Below, piece after piece: positions 54,993 to 62,926 of a stretch of 64,000 nt of DNA. The notes below the pieces were generated by a model, which saw only the letters and a list, made by a program, of their open reading frames with translations, was not told where the DNA came from and did not search any database. The position numbers and the translations under genes were made by a program. This stretch comes from CBDFGN01 sp965247065. Lineage in GTDB: Bacteria; Bacteroidota; Bacteroidia; Cytophagales; Cyclobacteriaceae. The number at the start of each line of letters is the position of its first letter. Position 1 is the stretch's first letter. Where the stretch lies: positions 372,001 through 436,000 of the forward strand of contig CBDFGN010000005.1 in assembly GCA_965247065.1 (NCBI GenBank), in the 5' to 3' direction.

Positions 54993-55445
54993 TTATCCTG
55001 AAAACAGAAAAATGGGGTAGTTCAAATATCCTGAGTATTCAGCCATGCCCGGCAGGTAATAAAGGAGTACTTGGACTATGATAAGCCCCGTGATCGCGTA
55101 GGGCAAGATAGCCGGGGTATTAATCCTTTGCCTATTACGAAGAGCCGCCAGAGTTAGGGTCAAACCGGTAAATGTATACCCCGCAAATCCAGCTATCATA
55201 ACGGCCTGGGCATCTGGTAAGTCCTCGATTCGCATGAAGATTGAAATAGCGGATCCGGCGTTAAGTCCGAAGGCAATTCTATAGATTGGAGATTTTGAAA
55301 AAAAAATGTATTGTGCGGTAAGAAAAACGAAAAACAGCGAGCTTATTGCGAGGAAAGTAGATGTATTAGAATCGACGAAAAGAAATAGTAAATGAAATAA
55401 TAAAAAGGCGGCAATGGAAATCCATTCAAGACTAGATCGGGCCAT
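54993..55445 (-). CDS. hypothetical membrane protein, possibly truncated by in-frame TAA
   Basis: 150 residues and about five helices (MARSSLEWISIAAFLLFHLL first). At 54993-54995 a TAA ends the frame after IFLFSG. The same frame continues 38 codons (ILLSRISQGQELAGFYYALK, LVLLGSGIFILD) to TAG 54876, with a well-formed hydrophobic helix. That suggests a longer original protein of about 189 residues. The family is not recognised. Divergent from the XRE regulator gene. Confidence 0.6.
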   Translation of the reverse strand: MARSSLEWISIAAFLLFHLLFLFVDSNTSTFLAISSLFFVFLTAQYIFFSKSPIYRIAFGLNAGSAISIFMRIEDLPDAQAVMIAGFAGYTFTGLTLTLAALRNRQRINTPAILPYAITGLIIVQVLLYYLPGMAEYSGYLNYPIFLFSG

Positions 55446-55648
55446 TGTATTTGGTAACTGGGGTTGAACCTAAAGATAATCGATTGCACGATAGATTTAG
55501 GAATCAAGTGGTTAGGATTGCTAGTAGTCCGGGACATCCGTCAGCCCGCTGGTTGAAAAATATTACCATAGTTTTTTTTGAGGTTCACGGCATTGTCGCA
55601 AAACTGTCGCTACCATGCTGGGCAGCATTTAGTAATTTAAGAAAGCAA

Positions 55649-56284
55649 ATGACAGACCTAACCGGAAAGATTCAAAAACTGCGCGACACCAAAGGCTGGA
55701 CCCAGGAGCACCTGGCTAGAGCTTCCGGCTTGAGCTTGCGCACTATTCAAAGGCTTGAAGCCGGTAAGGGAGTTTCTAAGGAGACCATTATGAGCGTTGG
55801 TGCGTCGCTTGAAGTATCACCGGCGGAAATTATCGGCCAAAATTCTCTGGGCAAATTCCGCGTAATAGTCGTTTCGCTGTTAGTCATGCTTGCGGTTATC
55901 ATGGCCACCGGTTGGATATTATACACCCAGGAATTCTCGGTTCAAACCCAGTACGTGCTTAACTATCGAATATTCCTTGCAATTTCCTCCTTGATAACGG
56001 GAATAATATGGGGCAGTGCCTGCGCCTGGCTGATCCACACTCAAGGGAAACCGGCCAGAGGGCTTGCTACCTGGTTGGCCGGATTACTTATCTTATTTGT
56101 CTTATACAACCTCTTGCCTATTGTGCAATGGCCAAACGACCAATATTCCGCGGCCTTTCAATGGATAGTTACCGGTTTGGGGTCGGCAACCTTTTCATTG
56201 GTTCTGTTCACCTGGCTATGGGGTGACTTTAAGAATTTCCTGAAAAAGGTGATTTCAGAGGCCTCGGGGTCTGCTCAGAATTGA
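55649..56284 (+). CDS. XRE-family HTH regulator with C-terminal membrane domain
   Basis: 211 residues from ATG 55649 (MTDLTGKIQKLRDTKGWTQE); upstream open codons from 55445 are rejected because they lack a sensible N-terminus. The HTH covers about 5-62 (ARASGLSLRTIQRLEAGKGV). Then come four transmembrane helices (about 72-90, 104-125, 138-155, 172-192). A membrane-bound one-component regulator is inferred. The divergent membrane protein gene 200 bp away is a possible target. Confidence 0.8.
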   Translation: MTDLTGKIQKLRDTKGWTQEHLARASGLSLRTIQRLEAGKGVSKETIMSVGASLEVSPAEIIGQNSLGKFRVIVVSLLVMLAVIMATGWILYTQEFSVQTQYVLNYRIFLAISSLITGIIWGSACAWLIHTQGKPARGLATWLAGLLILFVLYNLLPIVQWPNDQYSAAFQWIVTGLGSATFSLVLFTWLWGDFKNFLKKVISEASGSAQN

Positions 56285-56290
56285 GTCAGG

Positions 56291-56407
56291 CTAAAAGGGC
56301 AATATCAACATAACGATGGCGATGGTGGCTGCCACCAATATTTTACCAACAACCAGGCGACCCAGTTTTGGAACAAACCTTTTGATCCATCTCACGCTTA
56401 TCCACAT
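56291..56407 (-). CDS. possible 38-residue membrane peptide
   Basis: ATG 56407: MWISVRWIKRFVPKLGRLVV, then GKILVAATIAIVMLILPF and TAG. A basic amphipathic start plus one hydrophobic helix would suit a small membrane protein. It lies between convergent genes without a clear promoter. Short frames arise by chance, so this is only a candidate. Confidence 0.3.
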   Translation of the reverse strand: MWISVRWIKRFVPKLGRLVVGKILVAATIAIVMLILPF

Positions 56408-56446
56408 CTCCGTTATTTTTCTTACTCTAAGGTGTTCCCCCGACCT

Positions 56447-57031
56447 CTAATCGTAGGTTTGTTTTACCTGAGCGATGAGGTATATCGAATCGTCGGCTCT
56501 CGATTCGCGGTAGGAAACCATCTCCAGTATCTGGAATTCCCGCTCAAAAACAGCAAGGATCTCCTCCTCTTGGTAATATGCGAAACGCAACCTATGAAAG
56601 AATTCTTCACCATTTCCCTTCCAGAAGGAGTGAAAAACCAGGCCCTTGGGGTTCAAGCTGGACACTTGATTTCCAACCGATAACCGCAACTCTTCAGGTT
56701 TAAGATGATGGAGCACCTTGTTGGAGTATATGCAATCGAATCTCAGCTCGGTTTGCAGTGTGATGGCATCAAGAAACAAAACGTCGGCCGATTCATTTGC
56801 TTTCCGATAAAGATCCAAAAATGCTTGAGAATTATCAGATCCCACGGCCGTATAGTGTTTCTTGAGAATGTCCAAGTCCTTTCCGGGGCCCATTCCCAGC
56901 TCAAGAACCGTCGAACCGGGTGGCAAAAACCGGATCAGGTTCTGGATCAATTCCCGGCCGTCATACCTCTTGGTCATTTTTATATAACCACGAACATTAT
57001 TTGGGTCATCAAAATATCCCACTTTTTTCAT
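56447..57031 (-). CDS. class I SAM-dependent methyltransferase
   Basis: 194 residues. Motif I is STVLELGMGPGKDLDILKK, motif II has DVLFLDAITL, and YSNKVLHHLKPEEL is the post-I region. C-terminal strands complete the Rossmann core. The substrate is not clear; a short cap between motifs suggests a small molecule. It is separated from the DUF1080 gene by 150 bp. Confidence 0.85.
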   Translation of the reverse strand: MKKVGYFDDPNNVRGYIKMTKRYDGRELIQNLIRFLPPGSTVLELGMGPGKDLDILKKHYTAVGSDNSQAFLDLYRKANESADVLFLDAITLQTELRFDCIYSNKVLHHLKPEELRLSVGNQVSSLNPKGLVFHSFWKGNGEEFFHRLRFAYYQEEEILAVFEREFQILEMVSYRESRADDSIYLIAQVKQTYD

Positions 57032-57181
57032 CGGGCCTCATTCAAAACTCCACTCATTATGATCTCCCGTGAATAGTATGATGATGAAAGGATTGATTAT
57101 ATTTTCAAGGGTTTCAGTTCTTGACGGCAATCTCAAGCTTTATACTCCCAAATGATATAATCGGCACCGAGAACTGCATAT

Positions 57182-57904
57182 CTAGATTTCCTTTATGGAA
57201 ATTTTGCGAAACTGGACCAGACTGGGAGGACTAATCCATTTGCCGTCTTCTTTATGTCCGTGGTGCTGGAGCCCTATAGGACCCTTAGCAGGCAATCCGG
57301 GTAATTGCGCATTGTCAATTACCCTTTGTCCGTTCAATTCAACGGTCATTCGGTTACCCCTTACCGTAATCTGAAATGTATTCCACTGGCCAATATCGTT
57401 GTCCGCATTGGTGATAGGAGTAACCGCCCTTCGTACCGCTGCTGGCATTTCATCGTCCATCCGATACCCATAAACCTCACCAGATCCTATAGGCCAGCAC
57501 CAAATATTGGCTTGGCATTTTGGATACCCTCGAATTAAGATTCCCGAATCGGAGTCCGGTACAAGCATTTTTATTTCTTGGCCAGTCTCATTCTTCTTAT
57601 GCAAACCGCTGGGGAGGATCAGAGGAACCCTGGGATTGGACCAGGGTGTTTCCTTTATGCGCCAATCCACCCTTAATATAAAATCTTGATAGTCCTTGAG
57701 GGTCCAAAGATGCTTCTTTTCAGCTTCGCTCTCGGCATCATAGTCAATTACACCGTCCTTGACCTGCCAGTGGCCGTTATCCCCTTCGGGGACCTTCCAA
57801 TTGGTGAAATCATGACCATTAAACAGAGAAACAAAACCAGGGGATTGACCAAACGTCGGTAATGACATGAACAGAATCGCACATAACATGCTGACTGTTC
57901 TCAT
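57182..57904 (-). CDS. secreted DUF1080 (3-keto-disaccharide hydrolase-like) protein
   Basis: About 240 residues from ATG 57904 (MRTVSMLCAILFMSLPTFGQ signal peptide); the open frame further up overlaps the next gene and is not used. DUF1080 lectin-like jelly-roll signatures: FVSLFNGHDFTNWKVPEGDN, WQVKDGVIDY, WNTFQITVRGNRMTVELNG and GPIGLQHHGH. Members bind or cleave 3-keto-glycosides in Bacteroidota. The 73-bp gap to the upstream esterase gene suggests an operon. Confidence 0.85.
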   Translation of the reverse strand: MRTVSMLCAILFMSLPTFGQSPGFVSLFNGHDFTNWKVPEGDNGHWQVKDGVIDYDAESEAEKKHLWTLKDYQDFILRVDWRIKETPWSNPRVPLILPSGLHKKNETGQEIKMLVPDSDSGILIRGYPKCQANIWCWPIGSGEVYGYRMDDEMPAAVRRAVTPITNADNDIGQWNTFQITVRGNRMTVELNGQRVIDNAQLPGLPAKGPIGLQHHGHKEDGKWISPPSLVQFRKISIKEI

Positions 57905-57977
57905 AAGAGAAGCTTTCACAATTGTCAAAATTAACAGAAGGCTGGGACGTGTAATGTTTAGAATCATCAAATAGGTA

Positions 57978-58937
57978 TCAGGGTGAATTTCGAACCTGTT
58001 GAAGTAACCAGTCATAGAGGTCCTCTCCCCGGTAGACCCTGCGCCAGGCGTCGTGACCCAGATCCTCATGTATGGTGTATCGAAGATTGGTATGTCCTAA
58101 CTGTTCCAACTTGTTCAATCCGGGGAGGAAATACTTTTTTTGGACAATTAAATCACGACCACCACTAACTGCCCAAACGGGCAAGTTGGCCCTTGCAATG
58201 GGCTCCATTAGATCCGGGTGACCCCATCCGACAATGGGGTTGACCGCAGCAAACAATTCTGGATGCTTGCTGGCGACATACCAGGTTCCAAACCCTCCGT
58301 AGCTTAATCCGGTTAGGTAGAATCTATCGGGGTCGGTATGAAAGTTCTTTTGGACCTGGTCGATTATCGTCAGAATGTCCTCCTCAATCCTGTCCCAGCC
58401 GTTGGGCAAAGCGAAAAAGGGTAAAGAATCCGCTGGGGCAGCGCCTTCCATAGGTGTTGAAGGAGAACTCCATTGCCTTCTCGGCGGCGTCCCCGATTCC
58501 AGGCGTCGCGGAATTTTGGATCGGTCCCTATTGGTCAAGTATGGAATTCCCACTGTGTCCCGGCCAAACATGGGCAGCTGTGGGGAGACAATTATGAAGG
58601 GTAGGTCTCGTCTATGTATCCAGGCTTCATATATGGGTCCGTGGATCAAAAGGAAATCCAATTCGGCCTTGCCGTCACCCCTTTCCCCGTCCCCATGAAG
58701 GAACAGGAGTACTGGCCATTTCTGCTGACTTTTTGGTTCATAGCCTTCGGGCAGGTAAATAAAAAAATCCCTTTCCCGGTCATCAAGGTGGCTCTGAAAA
58801 CTGTTCCTAATGAGCTGGGCTTTGGTTGGTCTTGGCTGGCTGAAACACTCGACAGGGCCAAGGATCATTATAGCAAAAAGCAATTCTGATATAATAAGGG
58901 GGAAAGCAGTGCTAAACTGGATTGGCTTAGGTGCCAT
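57978..58937 (-). CDS. secreted alpha/beta hydrolase (esterase/dienelactone type)
   Basis: 319 residues with a signal peptide (about 1-33, ending ECFS). LPEGYEPKSQQKWPVLLFLH and GDGERGDG hold the oxyanion region, YLTGLSYGGFGTW has the nucleophile Ser in GLSYG, and VSGGRDLIV and EDLGHDAW give the Asp and His. Typical of PHB-depolymerase/feruloyl-esterase-like enzymes in Bacteroidota. An unusual Pro/Ser/Arg-rich insert (about residues 140-165) separates two core strands. Possible partner of the DUF1080 gene downstream. Confidence 0.85.
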   Translation of the reverse strand: MAPKPIQFSTAFPLIISELLFAIMILGPVECFSQPRPTKAQLIRNSFQSHLDDRERDFFIYLPEGYEPKSQQKWPVLLFLHGDGERGDGKAELDFLLIHGPIYEAWIHRRDLPFIIVSPQLPMFGRDTVGIPYLTNRDRSKIPRRLESGTPPRRQWSSPSTPMEGAAPADSLPFFALPNGWDRIEEDILTIIDQVQKNFHTDPDRFYLTGLSYGGFGTWYVASKHPELFAAVNPIVGWGHPDLMEPIARANLPVWAVSGGRDLIVQKKYFLPGLNKLEQLGHTNLRYTIHEDLGHDAWRRVYRGEDLYDWLLQQVRNSP

Positions 58938-58949
58938 TGTCTTTAAATC

Positions 58950-59493
58950 TTACTTCTTAGGTTGACTCCATTTCAGTGGAGGAATTCGCTGTCCACTCTC
59001 GCCGCATTCAATTAATGTTGCAACTCCAGAGTAAGGGTTTCCTCTTTTTTTGGCATTAAATTATCCACCACATGGAAAGTTTTTGGATAGATGGCGGCAA
59101 TGTACTGAAAAAATTCCAGGCCGCACCATTGGATTTGAGCTCCCTGAGATACTCTTTGTTCAAGTTTAATGCCCCTGCTTGTGAGCTGCCCTTTCAGAGT
59201 TCTCTTTTGCCTTTGGCTTAAGGTCGTAAGTCTTCTGGCGGTCAATAGTGGTAGTTTTGGAGTTCATCAACTCCGGGCGTTAACCAGAATCTTATAACTT
59301 TCCCCCTCGATCGACTTTCTCCATCCGTCGATCCATTCAAGGCATAATGCCAGGTCGATCGATTCGGCCAGCTTGGTGAGTTTGGTTTTACCTTCTTAGG
59401 TCCAATTCAAAGCTCCTTGTGAGATTGATGATTTTGCATCCAGTTCCTTAAATCTGAGGGCTTTGAGAAAAATTCAGGCTTCAACACTCGCAT
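58950..59493 (-). pseudogene. YdeI/OmpD-associated family protein, multiply broken
   Basis: From ATG 59493: MRVLKPEFFSKPSDLRNWMQ, NHQSHKEL then TGA where relatives have Trp; later in another frame ESIDLALCLEWIDGWRKSIE and GESYKIL; then ALNLNKEYLRELKSNGAAWN and FFSTLPPSIQKLSMWW; and finally VATLIECGESGQRIPPLKW to TAA 58950. These are, in order, the landmarks of this family, across three frames. The gene is nearly full length but cannot be translated. Confidence 0.85.
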
Positions 59494-59554
59494 ATTTTGA
59501 CCGGATTAAATTAATTAAGGGTTACTTATAAAGCCGAACAGAAACCATAGCAAT

Positions 59555-60925
59555 ATGCACGATAACCTATTGTTTTCCTCCATTGCTTCAATGAGAACCG
59601 CCCTGAATGCCCGCAGAATTAGTTGTACGGAGTTGGTTCAAATGCACCTGGCGCAAATTGCGGAAGTGAACTCCAAACTTAATGCGGTGGTGCAATTGAA
59701 TGAAACGGCATTGAAAGAGGCCCAGAGCGCTGATCAGAATCTGGCTGGCGATAAGACTTTGGGACCTCTTCATGGGATTCCAATGACGATAAAGGATTCT
59801 TTTCGAACCGAGGGATTGACCACAACAGCCGGCACCCTTGGACTGAAGAACCATGTTCCTGACCAGGACGCCACAGTCGTGGAGCGACTCAAGAAGGCAG
59901 GGGCGATCTTGTTGGGAAAGACCAATACTCCAGAAATCACTCTGCGCTTTGCTACCGATAACTTCGTGTACGGACCAACCAACAACCCTTACAACCAGAA
60001 CCGTATACCAGGAGGTAGTAGCGGCGGAGCCGCGGCCATTATTGCCGCCGGAGGTTCTCCTTTCGACATCGGTACTGATACCGGTGGTAGCATTAGAACA
60101 CCGGCCCATTTTTGCGGCATCTGCGGGCTGAAACCCACCAAAGGACGGGTACCCAGAACCGGCCATATCCCGTTTAATGAAATAAGTGCCGTGGAGGCTC
60201 TAACACAAGCGGGGCCATTGGCTCGTTACATATCCGATCTGATCCTGCTGCTTCCGATCATTTCCGGTCCAGATTGGGTGGACCCATCAGTTACCAGGCC
60301 CGCGTTCCAATCTTTACCGTTGCCCCAGCTTGGAAACCTGAGAATCGCCTACTTTCTGGACAACGGGATCACGAGCCCCGATTCAGACACCAGAGCAATC
60401 CTGAAAATGGCAATCGCTGCTATCGGGCCAGTTTGCCGGTCAACCAGCGAGAGTAAGATTCCCAATCTTGAGCGATCTGAGGATTTGTGGAGAGAGATCG
60501 TAATCTCCGATGGAGGCTCTTCGGTATCGGGCTTTTTGAAGCAATTAGGGACCCTGCAAATGCACCATTTTCTCAACTGGACTCAGGAAGGGTCGGACAT
60601 TAGCACCTCAGATTACATGAACATCCTGGTTGAGTGGAACCAGTTCCAATCGAAGAGCTTGAAATTTATGCAGAACTATGAGGTACTCATCTGCCCAATG
60701 GCTCCCAAGGTCGCCCCTGGTCATGACCTGACTACCCCGTTTAACTATGGCTACGTCTTCAACTTATTGGGATGGCCGGTGGTAGTCGTTCGATGTGGCA
60801 CCTCTGACGATGGTCTGCCGATTGGTCTTCAAGTGGTTGCCCGTCCCTGGGATGAACAAGTTGCCTTTGCTGTAGCGAAGTTCCTGGAAGATCAGTTCGC
60901 TGGCTTCCAAAGGCCAGAAATATAG
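59555..60925 (+). CDS. amidase (amidase signature family)
   Basis: 456 residues. The Ser-cisSer-Lys triad is Lys80 (IPMTIKDSF), Ser155 (GGSSGG) and Ser179 (TGGSIRTP). Other family text is GLKPTKGRVPRTGHIP and a C-terminal LLGWPVVVV with GLPIGLQVVARPW. It hydrolyses an amide of unknown acid in the cytoplasm. It is not GatA, since no gatB/gatC lies nearby and a Gly-rich insert differs. Converges on the RraB gene. Confidence 0.88.
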   Translation: MHDNLLFSSIASMRTALNARRISCTELVQMHLAQIAEVNSKLNAVVQLNETALKEAQSADQNLAGDKTLGPLHGIPMTIKDSFRTEGLTTTAGTLGLKNHVPDQDATVVERLKKAGAILLGKTNTPEITLRFATDNFVYGPTNNPYNQNRIPGGSSGGAAAIIAAGGSPFDIGTDTGGSIRTPAHFCGICGLKPTKGRVPRTGHIPFNEISAVEALTQAGPLARYISDLILLLPIISGPDWVDPSVTRPAFQSLPLPQLGNLRIAYFLDNGITSPDSDTRAILKMAIAAIGPVCRSTSESKIPNLERSEDLWREIVISDGGSSVSGFLKQLGTLQMHHFLNWTQEGSDISTSDYMNILVEWNQFQSKSLKFMQNYEVLICPMAPKVAPGHDLTTPFNYGYVFNLLGWPVVVVRCGTSDDGLPIGLQVVARPWDEQVAFAVAKFLEDQFAGFQRPEI

Positions 60926-61052
60926 TCCCGAAAAGCGTCGAACACTTTTTGACTGAACTCTATAAGCTGGGAGATATTTCCGACCAATAGATAGGGCATT
61001 ACCCGGTTGTCAACTGGCGGAATCGGTCCGGCTTTACGGAACCGCCCAAGGC

Positions 61053-61439
61053 TTACAAATCCATTTCCGATATCATCCCCCATCCGTCGAAAAGACAGTC
61101 GTTGGCGAATCCTATCTCGTTCATGGTCTGGACCCAATGTTTAAAGCTTTCTTCCTTCAAAATGACTGGAGTACTCGCGCCAATTACTGAATAACTCTTT
61201 TTGGTCGATTTGTTGATTCCGTAAACGTCATAGCCCATATCCTTAAGGTCATTTTTCAGGCCCTTGGCCTTTACTTTAGAATCGGTGTAAAAAAAGAATT
61301 CAATCTCCCGGGGTAGTTCCCGATCGGAATCCAAATCGTCCAGAATTTTCAAGTATTCATTGGCGAATTGCTTTTGATTGTAGGTTCTCGTTTCGAACTC
61401 GTGTTCCGAAACATAATTGCTCATGAAATCCGACAAGTG
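61053..61439 (-). CDS. RraB-like (ribonuclease E inhibitor family) protein
   Basis: About 128 residues from ATG 61439 (MHLSDFMSNYVSEHEF); ten upstream codons are possible. It shows REIEFFFYTDSKVKAKGLKN and NEIGFANDCLFDGWG, the beta-alpha pattern and terminal yDGWg of the RraB fold. In E. coli RraB binds RNase E; Bacteroidota homologues have no tested role. Probably monocistronic. Confidence 0.75.
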   Translation of the reverse strand, partial: HLSDFMSNYVSEHEFETRTYNQKQFANEYLKILDDLDSDRELPREIEFFFYTDSKVKAKGLKNDLKDMGYDVYGINKSTKKSYSVIGASTPVILKEESFKHWVQTMNEIGFANDCLFDGWGMISEMDL

Positions 61440-61525
61440 CATAATCGTTTTAGGATATAGTAAAATCAATCTTTACCATTAATTGCACGGCCGGGAGAAT
61501 TGTTACCCAAGGGTCGGGCAAAAGA

Positions 61526-62167
61526 TCAATTGCCGGTTATATGGTATTGGTTGAATGAATCAATTACCTGGTCGGCATGGGCCAGTTGCTGAATTGGAAA
61601 GGTGGAAGTAATGGCGATCACTTTCATACCGGCAGTTTGTCCGGCAGCGATACCAACCAAAGAATCCTCAAATACCACACACTCTTTGGGTTCAACTTCC
61701 ATGAGTCTGGCAACCAGCAGATAGATCTCCGGATGCGGCTTGCCATTTTTCACCATCTCACCATGCACCAGGGCTGAGAAAAAATGCCTGATTTTAAGCT
61801 CATCCAATACGAAGTCCAGGTTTTGGGGCGGAGCGGAAGTCGCCACCCCAATGGGGCCGATCTCCGCCAGGGCTTCGAGAAGAGGGATAAGGCCCAAGGG
61901 CGCCTTAATATGATCTCTATAGAGATCGCGGTAGATCACTTCCTTTTGATGGCTCAGTTCCCGGATCTTGTCTTCATTCAGTTGTTTTTGGAAGACCTGG
62001 TTCAAAATGTCGGAATTGGTCTTACCGTAAACGTACTGACTGGTCTCCTGATCAGTGAGGTGGTAGCCGAACTGCTCAAGAAACATCAACCAGGCTTCCT
62101 TGTGATAGAAGTTATTGTCCACCAATACCCCGTCCATGTCAAAGATCGCAGCATTCACCGAAGGCAA
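61526..62167 (-). CDS. HAD family phosphatase, beta-phosphoglucomutase-like
   Basis: About 213 residues from TTG 62167 (MPSVNAAIFDMDGVLVDN), just after the stop of the VOC gene. Earlier codons run into the VOC gene and are not used. Motif I is FDMDGVLVDN with nucleophile Asp, motif III KNGKPHPEIY, and motif IV FEDSLVGIAAGQTAGMKVI. The helical cap is about residues 16-85. Substrate a phosphosugar or similar. Confidence 0.88.
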   Translation of the reverse strand: MPSVNAAIFDMDGVLVDNNFYHKEAWLMFLEQFGYHLTDQETSQYVYGKTNSDILNQVFQKQLNEDKIRELSHQKEVIYRDLYRDHIKAPLGLIPLLEALAEIGPIGVATSAPPQNLDFVLDELKIRHFFSALVHGEMVKNGKPHPEIYLLVARLMEVEPKECVVFEDSLVGIAAGQTAGMKVIAITSTFPIQQLAHADQVIDSFNQYHITGN

Positions 62168-62171
62168 ATGT

Positions 62172-62567
62172 TTAGTACCAGGGATCGGTTCGAGCGACCA
62201 GTTGCAGAGCCACACCCCAGGGATCGCGTAACATTATCAAGCGGGTTCCATTTGGTAAATTGACCTCCTCGACAAATGACGCCCCGGCCTCGATCAGCCG
62301 TTCTTTGGTTTGATCCAAATCGCCGGTCACAAAAGCATGATGATAAACCAGGTGACTCTGTTGAAAATAGTCAGGAACTGAGGCCGCAGGGTTGTTGTAG
62401 ATCTCAATGGAGGTATATCCCTCGGAATCCGCCAAAAAGTGAGTGAAAGGCGGCTCTTTTAACGCGATAACTACACGAAGGCCACAATGGTCTTTATACC
62501 AATTGGCCATTGCAACCGGATCAGGAACGTTGATAGCAATATGCTCTAATTTCATATGTTCAGCCAT
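62172..62567 (-). CDS. VOC (glyoxalase/bleomycin resistance) family protein
   Basis: About 131 residues from MAEHMKLEHIAINVPDPVAM; ATG 62555 (MKLEH) is also reasonable. The two beta-alpha-beta-beta-beta halves have metal-type ligands His (EHIAIN), Glu (SIEIYNN), His (YHHAFVT) and a C-terminal LQLV. It is followed by the HAD gene with a 4-bp gap, so they form an operon. Confidence 0.85.
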   Translation of the reverse strand: MAEHMKLEHIAINVPDPVAMANWYKDHCGLRVVIALKEPPFTHFLADSEGYTSIEIYNNPAASVPDYFQQSHLVYHHAFVTGDLDQTKERLIEAGASFVEEVNLPNGTRLIMLRDPWGVALQLVARTDPWY

Positions 62568-62603
62568 TGTGGGCAATATAATCCAAAATCCTTTTGGTTT
62601 CAA

Positions 62604-62926
62604 TTACCAGCAACCAACTTCAGAGTTAACCACTAAGTCATGAGCAGGCAAACCGATAAAAAAGTGGCCGTGGGCTCAGGGACCGATCGTCGATGGGTAG
62701 GAATCATACAATCTTCGGCAGCTCTGAGAATTCAGGATTGAGAATTGAGAATTGAAAAAAATCCTATTGACTAACGACCAATGACCAAATTCATTCACTA
62801 ACACCAGCAGCTGGAACCAGTCCGTGGATATAAACCATCCAGCCTCAACTCTCAAACCTCCAAACCATCAAACCCTCAAACCTAACATACTTTCAATTTT
62901 AAACTTCAAAACTTTAAACTTCAATC
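62604..62926. repeat. intergenic region with degenerate tandem repeats
   Basis: Contains ATTCAGGATTGAGAATTGAG-type (62730-62755) and AAACCTCCAAACC / CAAACTTTAAAC-type text (62855-62920) with a period of about 7-10 bases. No gene seen. Confidence 0.6.

Noticed and set aside
60892..61137. Minus-strand frame overlapping the end of the amidase and RraB genes
   Set aside because: It is a shifted reading of the RraB gene end and the following gap, and RraB ends properly with its DGWG tail.
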